Source: Mesorhizobium sp. WSM2240
Lineage (GTDB): Bacteria > Pseudomonadota > Alphaproteobacteria > Rhizobiales > Rhizobiaceae
DNA length: 64,000 nt
Reading direction: 5' to 3'
Assembly (NCBI RefSeq): GCF_040438645.1
Contig: NZ_CP159253.1
Coordinates: 992,001 to 1,056,000 of the forward strand
Shown: one piece after another, positions 8,972 to 19,231 of the stretch
Numbering within the stretch: position 1 is the first letter of the stretch
Layout of the letters: each line of letters begins with the position of its first letter
Made by a program: the position numbers and the translations under genes
The notes under the pieces: model-generated
The model's input: only the letters and a program-made list of their open reading frames with translations
Database searches by the model: none
What the model was told of the DNA's origin: nothing

Positions 8972-9259
8972 ACCGAGAGGTGGAATGCGCGAAGGCCGCG
9001 TCTTGTCGCGCAACAGCCCTTCGAAGCCTTCCTCGGCAAAGCGTTCTTGCCAGCGCCACACGGAGGTCTTGGATCTACCGGTTTGCCGCATGATGTCGAC
9101 GGTGCCGACGCCGGCGGCGCTCAGCAGGATTATCTCGGCGCGCCAGACGTGCTTCTGCCGCGTGTTGCGATCCTTGATGAGCGCCATCAGCCTCTGGTGA
9201 TCGGTTGGCGAAACGGCGAAGGAAATCCCTGCGCCCATGCGCCAGACTCGCATGCGCAC
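8972..9259 (-). mobile_element. IS630-family transposase N-terminal remnant
   Basis: The minus-strand frame reads FAVSPTDHQRLMALIKDRNT, TVDIMRQTGRSKTSVWRWQE and EGFEGLLRDKTRPSRIPPL, the N-terminal helix-turn-helix region of rhizobial IS630 transposases. The DDE catalytic half is missing. Bases 9260-9398 hold no gene that I can see. Confidence 0.7.
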
Positions 9260-9398
9260 TCGCCCAAGGGAATCCCCATTCGGACTCTTATGTTAGGTGG
9301 TATCCACTAGTCGAGCACGAAGTGCGCAGCTCTTGCTCCGATATACCGTCGAAAGCTCGAGGATTGTTTCCGTGAGCGGTTCCTGCTCCATCGCCACC

Positions 9399-12089
9399 TC
9401 ACCCTTCGGGCAAGTCGTCCAACCAGCAGGCGCCCTCCAGGTACGGCCGAGAAAAAATCTTTCCGATCTTTTCCAGACTCATGTTTTGATGATATCGCAT
9501 ATACACTCGGCCATCAGTTCCAACGTCGAGGATCTCAATCTTTCCTGTATAATGTGACATAATGTATTTGAATGTCTTTTGAATGCCGCTGAGACGTTGG
9601 TTGATGCCATGCGCAATCTCTAGTCCTCGGCGCAATGAAACCTGAAAATGCGACGCGCCTTTCACCGGCCTGCCTTGAAAGAGATAATAGGGACGGACAC
9701 CCATTCGGTGACACTTGGCGAAGGTCGCTGCCAAGATCTTGGAATCATCATTGACTTTCGCGAGAAGCACGGACTGGTTGAGAAACTGCACGCCCTGTGC
9801 GCGCAGCGAGCGAATTCTGCGTTCCGCGTCGATCGAGATTTCCCCGATGTGGTCGAAATGTGTGACGATCACCGCGGCTTTACCCGCTTCATAGATCCGT
9901 TGGAACAAAGCCGGTAAAGCAGGATCCTCGAACCGCTTGGGCTCATAGGCGAACATTTTTGTGCCAAATCGAATCGAATCCAAATGGGGGATCGGCAGGA
10001 GGTGATCAAGAATTTTGTCGAGCTTGGCGGTGCTGAGCACGAATGGGTCGCCTCCCGACAACAGCACGTTCGTCATCTCAGGATGGCCACCTATATATTG
10101 GGCAATCTGAGCGAAGTCAGCTGTGATTTCATTGGAATCCTTCCCAACGATCCGTTTGCGAAAGCAATAACGGCAATATGAAGCGCAACGGTCCGTCACC
10201 AACATCAGCCCGGTCTGGGCGTATTTGTGTTGAAGTCCGGGCATGACCGTGTTGTCGTGCTCGCCACTCGTATCCAGATTGCCGGGACTCTTGAACTCGT
10301 GGAACGATGGCTCCACAATGTACTTAAGCTGATCGTAGTAACCGCTGTTGTTGATCTGCTCACGATAGAATTTTGATACATGATAACGCGTGATGTTGTT
10401 GGCTTGTAGTTCAGCCTCTGTAACGACGCGCGTCCCCTCGATGAAATTCATGACCCCAGTTTGGGGTTCCGGACTCGAGTTGGTGAGCGATGATTGAGGC
10501 GGGCAAACGCCATCCGCCGCCGAGATTGCCCGCACGTTAGGCTCGCGATAGCTCAGGCCCCGGCCCTCAAGGATCGCGATCGCCTCCGGATCCCGCTTCA
10601 CCCGCGCCTCAAACACGTCGTGAATGCGGCGGTCCTGCGGATACGCCGCTTCCATCGAGTTGGGCTCCACCAGAACACGATGACGTCCCCCCGCCAACAG
10701 GAGCGGCGTCGACCATGCCCGCTGACCGGGGTCTGCCGCCATCTGGCTCAGCGCCTGATGCAAATACCCTACAAACGACTCAACCGTGCTCCGCTCAAAT
10801 AGCGGCGTCGCGTAGGTTAACCTTCCACGAATCGCCTCGCCGACCTCAGCAAGGTCAAGCACAAGATCATGTTGCGCGACACAGTCGCCAGCGCCGACGG
10901 GTTCAAGTTCAAGTCCCGGCAGCTCTGCAGGCTCCACGAAATTGATTTGCCACGCAAGTATGACCTGGATGATCGGGGCGGGAGCTATACGCGGGTTGAT
11001 GAGTTCCATCGCTTGCTCAAATGGAAGGTCCTGGTTCGCCTGCGCCCCAAGTGCAGCGGCATTCACCCGCTCCAGCAATATTGCCAGCGTGGGATCGTCC
11101 GACAGGTCGATTCGTAACGGTAGCGTACTGAGGAAGAGGCCGATCAGCCCCGCGATCTCGGAGCGCGTGCGATTGGCGCTCGGCGTACCGATGAGCAGCT
11201 CGTCCTGACCCGACAACCGTGCCAGCACGAGCGCCCAGCCCGCCAGCAGCGTCACGAACAGCGTCGTCCCGTGGCGTTCGTTCAGCGCCTTGAGCTGCGT
11301 GGTCAGTGGCTCATGCAATACGAACTCGATGAAATTTCCGCGGTAGTCCTGCTGAGCCGTACGCGGCCGGTCCGTCGGCAGCTTCATCATCGTTGGCGCG
11401 CCGGCCAGCGTCCGGAGCCAGTATTCAGACTGCTGTTCCAACGCCTCGCCTACCAGGCAGCGGCGCTGCCAAAGGGCGTAATCCGCATATTGTACCGACA
11501 ACGGCGACAGCCGATCCGCACGACCTTCCCGGGCCGCAGCGTAGAGTTCGCTGAAGTCGCTCGCTATGATTTTCCGCGACCAATCGTCCGAGATCATGTG
11601 GTGCATGGTGATCAGCAGCACATGATCGTCCACCGCAAAGCGCACCAGCCGTTCGCGGATCAGCGGTCCGATTTCCAGATCGAATACCGCCTGCGCTTCA
11701 TGGCGCATTAAATCCGAAAGCGTCGCTTCCACATCAGTTGCCGCTGTCAGATCGTCTCGTTTCAGCGGCCGGCCGACGCGCGCCGGCCCAATCCGCTGGA
11801 ATGGCTCGCCGTCCTTCATCCCGAAGGTGGTGCGTAGCGCCTCATGACGCGCCACCAACCCGTCTAAGGCCGACTGCAGGGCCGCCTCATCCAGCTCGCC
11901 GCGAAGCCGCAGGCCCATCTGAATATGACAGGTCTCTCTGCCGCCCGCCAGACGCGATAGGATCCACACCCGCTGCTGGGGGAATGACAGGGGCACCCGC
12001 GACGGACGCGGCAACGCTTCAATTGGCGGGACCGCATTCAACGATGCGCCGGCTTTCGCATTGGCCTGGATCGTTCGAGCAGGGTTCAT
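9399..12089 (-). CDS. NRPS condensation domain fused to a lysine-2,3-aminomutase-like radical SAM enzyme
   Basis: An 896-residue open frame with a strong ribosome site (CGGAGG six bases before the ATG). Residues about 30-470 form a condensation domain: LSFPQQRVWIL, then active-site HHMISDDW (H163, H164, D168), where canonical HHxxxDG has Gly replaced by Asp. Residues about 485-515 are the first stretch of an adenylation domain (DVFEARVKRDPEAIAILEGR), which then stops abruptly. From M547 the protein is a KamA-family aminomutase with the radical SAM cluster motif CASYCRYC (C635, C639, C642) and a C-terminal HYTGKIEIL region where the PLP lysine would lie. Such enzymes move an alpha-amino group to the beta position of lysine, glutamate or related acids; substrate is not predictable here. 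M547 has no obvious ribosome site of its own, so the fusion may be translated as one chain. It may instead be a deletion scar between two genes. It lies downstream of TyrA and ATP-grasp genes on the same strand. Confidence 0.85.
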   Translation of the reverse strand: MNPARTIQANAKAGASLNAVPPIEALPRPSRVPLSFPQQRVWILSRLAGGRETCHIQMGLRLRGELDEAALQSALDGLVARHEALRTTFGMKDGEPFQRIGPARVGRPLKRDDLTAATDVEATLSDLMRHEAQAVFDLEIGPLIRERLVRFAVDDHVLLITMHHMISDDWSRKIIASDFSELYAAAREGRADRLSPLSVQYADYALWQRRCLVGEALEQQSEYWLRTLAGAPTMMKLPTDRPRTAQQDYRGNFIEFVLHEPLTTQLKALNERHGTTLFVTLLAGWALVLARLSGQDELLIGTPSANRTRSEIAGLIGLFLSTLPLRIDLSDDPTLAILLERVNAAALGAQANQDLPFEQAMELINPRIAPAPIIQVILAWQINFVEPAELPGLELEPVGAGDCVAQHDLVLDLAEVGEAIRGRLTYATPLFERSTVESFVGYLHQALSQMAADPGQRAWSTPLLLAGGRHRVLVEPNSMEAAYPQDRRIHDVFEARVKRDPEAIAILEGRGLSYREPNVRAISAADGVCPPQSSLTNSSPEPQTGVMNFIEGTRVVTEAELQANNITRYHVSKFYREQINNSGYYDQLKYIVEPSFHEFKSPGNLDTSGEHDNTVMPGLQHKYAQTGLMLVTDRCASYCRYCFRKRIVGKDSNEITADFAQIAQYIGGHPEMTNVLLSGGDPFVLSTAKLDKILDHLLPIPHLDSIRFGTKMFAYEPKRFEDPALPALFQRIYEAGKAAVIVTHFDHIGEISIDAERRIRSLRAQGVQFLNQSVLLAKVNDDSKILAATFAKCHRMGVRPYYLFQGRPVKGASHFQVSLRRGLEIAHGINQRLSGIQKTFKYIMSHYTGKIEILDVGTDGRVYMRYHQNMSLEKIGKIFSRPYLEGACWLDDLPEG

Positions 12090-12357
12090 GTGGACCTCCG
12101 GAGAACAGTGAGACTACCATGGTCGCAACGGGTGCTTACCGTGTCCCTTGCAATCTGCGTGCCACCGAAAAGGCTGTGCTGGCGCCGTGCGAGAAGCAGT
12201 GTGTTTCGCGCCGCAGTGGCGGAATACTTGCGCCTGAGTTTGTCTGGTTCCGAACACAGACGTTTTCAACCGGACACGGCTGACCATTGCAACACCGACT
12301 TCTGCCGTGTTGCCTCATGTAATTTTGTTACCGACTGCCTCACCAAGAATGTTACTA

Positions 12358-12960
12358 GGACGTAGACTCATTACCGCGTAGCAAGATGCGGATTGAGACG
12401 AGTTTGAGAGCGGCGAGATAGTTCTCGGCTAGCTTGTCGTAACGGGTTGCGATGCGGCGGAACTGCTTGGCTTTGTTGTTGAAGAAGCGCTCGACGAGGT
12501 TGCGCGCCTTGTAGAGGAAGGGACTGAAGCAGATCGGGTCCTTGCGGTTGGCCTTGGGCGGGATGTTGGCCCATGCCTTTCGCTCGGTGACGACAGTGCG
12601 CAAGGTATTGGCATCATAGCACTCGTCGGCGAGCAGCATGGCACCCTCCGGCAAATCCTTGATCAAGTCCACTGCGGAGGCGATGTCGCTCTTCTGGCCT
12701 GCCGTGAGCATCAGCTTGATCGGCCTGCCTTGCGCGTCGACAAGAGCGTGGATTTTGGTTGTAAGCCCGCCTCGGGAACGACCGAGACAATGATCTTGAT
12801 CCCCCTTTTTGCCGTCGCAGCCTACTGGTGGACGCGAACGATTGAGGTATCGGTCATCTGGACTTTGTCCTCGTGGGCATTGGTAATCACATCCATCAGG
12901 CGGTCCCGCGGCTGTGGCGTGCGCAAACTGGCGGTGATAATGCATACGATGCTCAACATC
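12358..12960 (-). mobile_element. IS5-family transposase remnant
   Basis: The minus-strand frame GRSRGGLTTKIHALVDAQGR to LVSIRILLRGNESTS is the second ORF of an IS5/IS427-type transposase (ERFFNNKAKQFRRIATRYDK with the catalytic Glu region). The N-terminal part (VQMTDTSIVRVHQ) is in a shifted frame, and ORF A is missing. Bases 12090-12357, upstream of the aminomutase fusion, hold its ribosome site and no gene. Confidence 0.75.
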
Positions 12961-13049
12961 GGCGAGCTCTTCAATCCGAATGCAGGAGCCAAGCCACAAC
13001 GCAATCCGAACAGCGTACAGAATCTGAACGTCTGCTGGCGTGCTTCGCA

Positions 13050-13590
13050 CCGTCTGGTCGGCTCCGACGACGGATGCCAAGCTCAAGAAGCGCATCGTGC
13101 GCACCGTTATCCATGAAGTAGTCGCCGATATCGATGATGAAGCCTCCGAGATCGTCCTGCTGATCCATTGGATCGGCGGCGTCCATACAGAACTGCGCCT
13201 GCCCAAACGGCGACGTGGCCAGCGCAATGCGACCTCCGCCGACATCATCGCAGCCATCCGGCAACTGGTGCTGATCGCCAGCGATTGACCTGATCGCCGG
13301 CATTCTCAACCGGAACGGCCTGTGACCGGGCATGGCAATCGCTGGACACGGGAGCGGGTCACTGCGCACAGGTCGCATCACAAGATCCCGGTCTTCCGCC
13401 CGGCGCTGGACGGCATTGAGCCTTACCTCAATCTGAGCAAGGCGGCGCGCCTCCTCGGCGTCTCACCGAAGACCCTCAGGCTCGTCGTCGAATCCGGCGA
13501 GATCAAGGGTATCTATCCCTGCCGGATGGCCCATGGATCTTCAAGCGATCAGAACTTGGAAAGCCGGAAGCCCAGCGGATTGTTCATCGC
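13050..13590 (+). pseudogene. Large serine recombinase, C-terminal remnant
   Basis: The plus strand reads WSAPTTDAKLKKRIVRTVIH and IVLLIHWIGGVHTELRLPKR. After a frameshift it continues LNLSKAARLLGVSPKTLRLV, the recombinase tail with its MerR-like helix-turn-helix. The same order is seen in the intact recombinase at 48.1-50.2 kb (VHLLLHWQGGDHTSLTVRKN, EAASMLNLSPATVLRQI). The catalytic resolvase domain is missing. Confidence 0.65.
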
Positions 13591-13842
13591 GCGCGACAGA
13601 ACCCCAAAAACCCCGCGGGAGCGCATCCCGATCAGCAAAACCTATTCCATTCAACGACATAGAAGATGGGTGTTATGAAACAGATGGTGTAATGGGCCAC
13701 CAAGGCGCTCACTTCGCTACGGCGCTGTTGAGTTGCGCGCTCAGCTCGTGGCTTGCTTTGGGAGACAGCGGTCGTCCCTCACAATGATGGTGTGAAACGG
13801 AGTCGGGACTGGGCCCGCTCCAAGCATCCAGGAGAGACGACC

Positions 13843-14490
13843 ATGGATTATTATGCCGGGATCGATGTGTCATTGGGAATACTCGAGCGTGTGCGTTGTC
13901 GACGCAAGCGGCAAGATCGTTCGCGAAGCCAAGAGCGAACCCGAGGCGCTGATTGCCTGGTTTGCGTCGCTTGGCGGGCTGGCGCCGATAGGGCTCGAAG
14001 CCGGGCCGCTGTCGCAACGGCTTTATGCAGCGATGCGAGAAGCGGGACTTTCGGTCGGACTCCTGGAGACGCGAATGTGCGGGACGCCTTCAAGGCGATG
14101 CCGGTGAAGTCGGATCGCAACGATGCTCGCGGCATCGCCCAGCTGATGCGGCTTGGCTGGTTCCGGCCGGTGCATTGCAAGTCGCTGGCGGCACAGGAGG
14201 TGCGGGCGGTGCTGACGGCGCGCAAGCTCGTCCAGTCGAAGCTGCGCGATGTCGAGAACAGCCTGCGCGGCTTCGGGCTGAAGGTCGGCAAGACGACGCC
14301 GCTCAGCTTCGGCGCCCGTATCCGTGAATTGGTCGCCAGCCACCCGAACCTGAAGACGGTGGCGGCGGGGCTGCTTTCGGTTCACGCCGTGCTCCTGCGC
14401 GAATTCCAGGCTTTCGAGAAAAAGGTTCGTGCGCTGGTGCGCCAGGACGCAAGAGCCAGGCGGGTGATGTCGACGCTTGGGGTGGGTGCG
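13843..14490 (+). mobile_element. IS110-family transposase remnant
   Basis: The sequence starts MDYYAGIDVSL, then frameshifts through SSVCVVDASGKIVREAK and MPVKSDRNDARGIAQLMRLG to ARRVMSTLGVGA, covering the IS110 DEDD domain and linker. The C-terminal domain is cut off just at the GVG motif. The cut joins sequence next to the TyrA gene. Confidence 0.75.
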
Positions 14491-14571
14491 GCTCTCAGCA
14501 TCTACCTTGATGCATCCGAGAGTTTGGGAGCCAACACAATGGCGAGTCCATGCCCTGACCCTCGTGCAACT

Positions 14572-15603
14572 TCAGAGGTCGGCAAGTGAAATACCTTCCG
14601 GCCCATTCACCCCTACATCAAGACCGATATGGCGTGGGGACGGCGAGGCAGACGACTGTAGGCTGTTGTGGCATAACCGCGGATGCCCGACTTCGTGGCG
14701 GCCGAAATCGGGCGCGTCGATATCCTGCCCCGCCTGGACGATCGAGCGGCGGACGGCGCGCGTGCGGGTGAAGAGATCGAACAGCTTATCGCTGTCGCCC
14801 CAACGGATCGCCCGCTGCAGCGAGGCTAGATCCTCCGAAAAGCGCGCCAGCATTTCGAGTATCGCGTCCCGGTTGTGCAGGCACACGTCGCGCCACATTG
14901 TGGGGTCGGAAGCGGCGAGGCGAGTGACGTCGCGGAAGCCGGAGGCCGAATATTTGATGACCTTGCTTTTTGTGACGGTCTCTAGGTCGTCCGCCGTGCC
15001 GACGATGTTGTAAGCGATGATGTGCGGCAGGTGTGAGACGATCGCCAGCGTCATGTCGTGGTGCCGCGGGTTCATCGTGTCGATATTCGAGCCGCAGCGG
15101 CGCCAGAATTCGGAGAGCTTCTCCAGCGCGGCGGGATCGGTGCCTTCCAGTGGCGTGAAGATGCACCATCGGTTTTCGAATAGTTCGGCAAAACCCGCAT
15201 CGGGGCCTGACTTCTCCGTGCCGGCCAGGGGATGGCCGGGGATGAAGTGTACGCCCTCCGGCACGAAGGGCTGCATCTGAGCGATCACGGAGACCTTAGT
15301 GGAGCCGACATCGGTGAGGATAGCGCCCTTCTTAAGCGCCGGTGCGATGTCTTCAGCCACGGCGCCGGATGCACCGACGGGCACTGAGACGATCGCAAGA
15401 TCGGCGCCACGCACCGCCTCTTTCGCGTCGGTTGTGTAGCCGTCGCCGAGTTTCAGCTCCTCGGCGCGCTTCAGGGTCTCGACGCTACAAGTTGCAATGG
15501 CGATATGTCCGGCCAGCCCCTCGCGGCAGATGACGCGCGCCAGGGAAGAGCCGATCAGGCCGATGCCGACCAAAGCGATCTTTTCAAACAGGGGCTTCGA
15601 CAT
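14572..15603 (-). CDS. Prephenate/cyclohexadienyl dehydrogenase (TyrA family)
   Basis: Starting at the ATG at 15603 the product begins MSKPLFEKIALVGIGLIGSS, with the NAD-binding GIGLIG at residues 13-18. Later come the TyrA-specific HPLAGTEKSGPDAG and SHLPHIIAYNI segments. The family oxidises and decarboxylates prephenate or arogenate to the tyrosine precursor. Typical proteins end near PDFGRHE, here about residue 304. The remaining 40 residues look like read-through into IS110-junction DNA, so the original stop was probably lost. It sits about 200 bases downstream of the ATP-grasp gene on the same strand. A tyrosine-pathway gene among specialised-metabolism genes suggests a dedicated aromatic precursor, or an unusual NAD-dependent role. 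Confidence 0.85.
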   Translation of the reverse strand: MSKPLFEKIALVGIGLIGSSLARVICREGLAGHIAIATCSVETLKRAEELKLGDGYTTDAKEAVRGADLAIVSVPVGASGAVAEDIAPALKKGAILTDVGSTKVSVIAQMQPFVPEGVHFIPGHPLAGTEKSGPDAGFAELFENRWCIFTPLEGTDPAALEKLSEFWRRCGSNIDTMNPRHHDMTLAIVSHLPHIIAYNIVGTADDLETVTKSKVIKYSASGFRDVTRLAASDPTMWRDVCLHNRDAILEMLARFSEDLASLQRAIRWGDSDKLFDLFTRTRAVRRSIVQAGQDIDAPDFGRHEVGHPRLCHNSLQSSASPSPRHIGLDVGVNGPEGISLADL

Positions 15604-15799
15604 AACTACTTTCAGGAATTCGGTGAGTGCGCGGACTATGCAGCGATCGGCTTCTTCGGCTCCGACCGCCATCCGCAACGCATTGGGACAACCTGCAAAG
15701 CACAAGCGAATATAGCCGCGCCCTGAGATGATCAACGAGACGATCCCGCCAAAAGCGCCGCTGCTCTCCTGCTCTCGATAGCACCAATGTTGGCGACGA

Positions 15800-17074
15800 T
15801 CACCTCTTACCCGGGGCCTCCTGTGCCGGTGTAAGGGCCGCAGAACGTTCCTGGCCCGGGGTCGGAAAGGGTGTGATCGACCAATCGATTAAGTCGACAG
15901 CACGCTGAAGTATCGTCTCCGTCTGAGCTTGGCTGTCTGAAGCGGCGATGACATGTCCGATTGTATCTCGGTAATCGCCTTTTCTGGCGATAGGCGTCTT
16001 GGGTTCAACATACCACTTGACCTCCGCGACACCTGGTATGGCAGCCGCCCGAGTGTCGTCGCCGATCCTATCGAGGATGCCATCGCGATCAGCAACTAGG
16101 AGCCGCGTGATCGCGGTGTGCGAATGCCTTCTGCGCAAGTCCCACTCCTCGCTGATGATTAGCTTGATGTGCTCCTTGATGAGATCGACACCATAAGCCA
16201 GATGAACGCGCCGAGGATTGGTTCCACCCGCAAGACGCGGATTGACTTCGATGACGACTGGACCACGCGTTGTCCACCGGAATTCAATGCACTTAGGGCC
16301 CCAGCCAAGGCTGAGAGCTTGCAAACATCTCAGCGATACTTCCGCGATCCGCTGCTGATCTTCGTCAGGCAGCGGGGCCGGAAAGATACTCTTACGGCCG
16401 ACGAAATACGGTGGTGGGCCGAAGTCGGCGGCACCAATCCCAATGACCTCATTTCCCATTATCTCAGCGCAATAGTAGGGGCCCTGTGCAAATTCTTCGA
16501 CCAGCATCCGGGGCGAAGACCGCCATATGTGCTTCCCGCCCAGCAGGTAGGTCGTATGTTCGGCTAACTCATCGGCATTGCGGCACAATCGAACCCCGCT
16601 GCTTCCGGTGCCTACGGCTGGCTTAAGAACCAACGGTAGGCCGATCTCCGCGGCAGAGCTTTCGACCTCTCTTGCATTCGTTGCCAGACGATAAGAAGGT
16701 ATGGGGATGCCGGCCTCCGCGAGGAGCTGACGTTGAGTGAATTTGTCGCAGCATCGTTCAATTGATACGGGATTCGGTCCCGGGAGATCGAAATGCTGGC
16801 AGAGCTTGCCAACGCTCGCACAGACCGAGTCCACGACGCCCGTAATGCCAGCAATGTGATAAGTCGCACGCAGCCGGGAACATTCGTGGATCAGCGCATT
16901 AAGATCGTCGGTATCGACCTGGACTGTCTCAAGCTCTTCCGGCGCATGATAGTCATAGTGAGTTGGATCAGCTGACAGGGTAATTGGATGAAGACCAAGA
17001 CGCCGAGCCGCTTTGACGTAAAGCGGACCATTGGACCTTGTACCTTCAACCAGGATGAGCGCTCTTCTTACCAT
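15800..17074 (-). CDS. ATP-grasp carboxylate-amine ligase, copy 1
   Basis: A 424-residue ATP-grasp protein. The N-terminal pre-grasp part begins MVRRALILVEG. The nucleotide-binding loop is LPLVLKPAVGTGSSGVRLCR, and the metal-binding strand is GPVVIEVNPRLAGGTNP (Glu and Asn). The layout is that of L-amino-acid ligases and related peptide-forming ATP-grasp enzymes, which activate a carboxylate as acyl phosphate and couple it to an amine. A close paralogue lies at 24.7-26.1 kb in the opposite orientation. A GGAAGG ribosome site precedes the ATG, and an upstream block shared with the paralogue lies at 17170-17227. Substrates are unknown. Confidence 0.85.
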   Translation of the reverse strand: MVRRALILVEGTRSNGPLYVKAARRLGLHPITLSADPTHYDYHAPEELETVQVDTDDLNALIHECSRLRATYHIAGITGVVDSVCASVGKLCQHFDLPGPNPVSIERCCDKFTQRQLLAEAGIPIPSYRLATNAREVESSAAEIGLPLVLKPAVGTGSSGVRLCRNADELAEHTTYLLGGKHIWRSSPRMLVEEFAQGPYYCAEIMGNEVIGIGAADFGPPPYFVGRKSIFPAPLPDEDQQRIAEVSLRCLQALSLGWGPKCIEFRWTTRGPVVIEVNPRLAGGTNPRRVHLAYGVDLIKEHIKLIISEEWDLRRRHSHTAITRLLVADRDGILDRIGDDTRAAAIPGVAEVKWYVEPKTPIARKGDYRDTIGHVIAASDSQAQTETILQRAVDLIDWSITPFPTPGQERSAALTPAQEAPGKR

Positions 17075-17169
17075 CTGCGTCGACCTTCCGTTGGATGCTG
17101 TGCGGGAGTCTGAGCCTAATCAGGCGTTATTTTTATTCGCTACTGACCTCAGACCTTAGCGATAAATAC

Positions 17170-17227
17170 CATTGCCAGCGATCTGCGGTCGCAAAGATTT
17201 TGTAAAAGTTATTTGAAGGATCTATTT
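17170..17227 (-). promoter_or_regulatory. Upstream block shared with ATP-grasp copy 2 (copy 2)
   Basis: Read on the minus strand it gives TAGATCCTTCAAATAACTT, TACAAAATCTTTGCGACCGC, AGATCGCTGGCAATGG. This nearly equals the block before the second ATP-grasp gene. The part TTGCGACCGC-AGATC-GC(T/G)GGCAA is an imperfect dyad, a possible operator. It lies about 95 bases before the ATP-grasp start. Confidence 0.6.
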
Positions 17228-17228
17228 G

Positions 17229-17930
17229 TGGATTTCGCAAAAGCCGGACAAGAGTTCCGCTAAGTCCCGGACAGCTTTTTCGCTAATGCCGGGACAGTTT
17301 GGCCGGAAGCTGCCATCGAGGCCAGCGAGCGCAAGATCCTCGAACAGGCGCGGCACGCGAACATAGAGCACGGAATGATCGAGCCGTGCCGCTTGCCGGC
17401 CGAAGGCGCAGGCTAACCATGACTTGCCGGTCTCTCCGGTGACGATCAGATCCTCATGCGCCTTCAGCCATTCGCCATGGCGAGCGCCATGGTGTTGCGC
17501 CGGTCGAGGCCACGCGGCGCGGCAAAATCGATGTCCTCGATGCAGGCTTCTGGAAAGCGCAGCTTGGCTGAGGCGATGTGGTTCCTGACGCGCTTGTCGG
17601 CACGCCTCTCGTCGCGGCTGAGCTCATTGGCGCTGCTCTGTTGAGCCAGTTCGCGCCAGGCGGCGGCCATCCAGCAAGTCCGAGGGCTTGCATCTGATCA
17701 AGGGTAGGATTTGTCAGCATTCGTTCTTCCTTTCCTTCACTGGTAATAGGTGCTGCCGCGGATGTTGGCGTGCGGAGCTGTCGGCTTTGCCGGCTCTGCG
17801 GAGCTGGCCCGATCGAGGCCGGACTTGAGAATGGCGGTGACGGACGCGTAGGTGATCGCGTTGATCAGCAACGCCCGCTCGCAGGCGCCTCTGTGCAGCG
17901 CGGCAGCATGAGCATGCACTCGGCGACTGC
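17229..17930 (-). mobile_element. IS21-family remnant (end repeats, istB and istA pieces)
   Basis: Bases 17229-17297 carry the repeated GGACA/CGCTAA units of an IS21-type end (TTCCGCTAAGTCCCGGACAG). Minus-strand frames then give IstB pieces ([57 protein letters not shown], the last with the Walker A loop) in several frames. At 17737-17930 is the IstA C-terminus (INAITYASVTAILKSGLDRA). A matching end lies inverted at 37970-38046. The element is dead. Bases 17931-18235 hold only the left flank of the next IS. Confidence 0.75.
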
Positions 17931-18235
17931 GAGGTCATGATGGGCGGCATGTGAGGAGGTCGTGAACGTCAAGGGCAAATGATCCGTGATCGGCATCAGG
18001 AAAAGCACCGAGGCTCCAGCGAAAAGCTCGTTGAGTTGATTTGCGCCTGATCCGCGAATCGCATGACGGCCAGCGGCACCTCCGATGCCGCATCACAGGT
18101 CTGACACATGACCGCACCCGATCACATGCTCGAGACGCAAACGGCACTTGCATGAGACGGGGCCAATGGTATGGACCCCGCCCTCGCGGCGAGGTGTTAT
18201 CTTGGACGTCTCAACTGCGATGAAGGAGGAGTCTT

Positions 18236-18922
18236 ATGCAGGTCGTTCGGATAGGTCTGGATTTGGCGAAATACGTGTTTGCAGTTCATGGAGTCGATGC
18301 ACGCGGCAACATCGTCCTGCGAATGATGCTGCGGCGGGATTCCGTGTTGCGCTTCTTCGCCAATCTGCCTCCGTGCCTGATGGGCATGGACGCTTCGAAC
18401 GGGGCGCATTACTGGGCCCGCGTTCTCACCGACCTCGGCCATCAGGTGCGGCTGATCAGTCCTCAGTTCGTGACGCCATACGTCAAGTCGAACAAGAACG
18501 ACCGGAACGATGCAGAAGCCATCTGCGAAGCCGTCGGCCGGCCGTCAATGCGCTTCGCTCCGCCGAAATCCGATGAACAGTTGGCCGTGCAGGCCGTCCA
18601 TCGGATTCGCCGTCGCCAGTTCGCGGCGTGGCTGGGCCTTGTGCCGAAGCAGCGATCAAGCGGAGGACGGGCCCGACTGTTCGGCATCAGCAAACGCGGC
18701 GACCGTTATTTGCGCACGCTGATGATCCATGGCGCTCGCGCCGCTCTGGGTCGCGCCGGCGGCAAACAGGATCCGCGAGGCCTATGGCTCGGCAAGTTGC
18801 GGGAACGGCGTCATCCCAATGTCGCGGCGGTCGCGCTCGCCAACAAGAATGCGAGGATCGTCTGGTCAATGCTCTCGGGTCATGCGGCCTATCAACCGGA
18901 CCTGTCGGTGAAAGCAGCCTGA
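18236..18922 (+). mobile_element. IS110-family transposase with internal deletion
   Basis: A continuous 228-residue frame: MQVVRIGLDLAKYVFAVHGV and VKSNKNDRNDAEAICEAVGR (DEDD domain) run directly into RRRQFAAWLGLVPKQRSSGG and ISKRGDRYLRTLMIHGARAA (C-terminal domain). About 110 central residues found in full-length relatives are missing, so the joined protein is unlikely to work. Bases 18923-19231 are its right flank, with no gene. Confidence 0.75.
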
Positions 18923-19231
18923 CGCTCCCTGGAGAGCGAGAAGGAGATTCCACCTCGGCAATTGCAGCAAAATGGCAGGAGATGGCGAAACGGTCACCCC
19001 GTCGCTTCCCGAACCTGGTGTGTGGACCGGCACGGCTTCGGCCGATGTCTGGGGGCCGTTGAGGTGGAAGCGGCGAAAACCCATCGAGGCTCGCGGCGCT
19101 GAACATCGAGCCGCATGAGGAAGCCGGATATACGTCAGCAGTTGTGACCATCAACCGGATTCAGCCAACCTGTTGCAATCGGGCGGGGTCCATATACGTC
19201 CACATATGGAATTGGAACGCCTGCCCAGCGC

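Noticed and set aside
12250..12330. Sigma-54 promoter before the condensation/aminomutase gene
   Set aside because: GG and TTGC elements are present, but their spacing (14 bases rather than 10 between GG and GC) is wrong.
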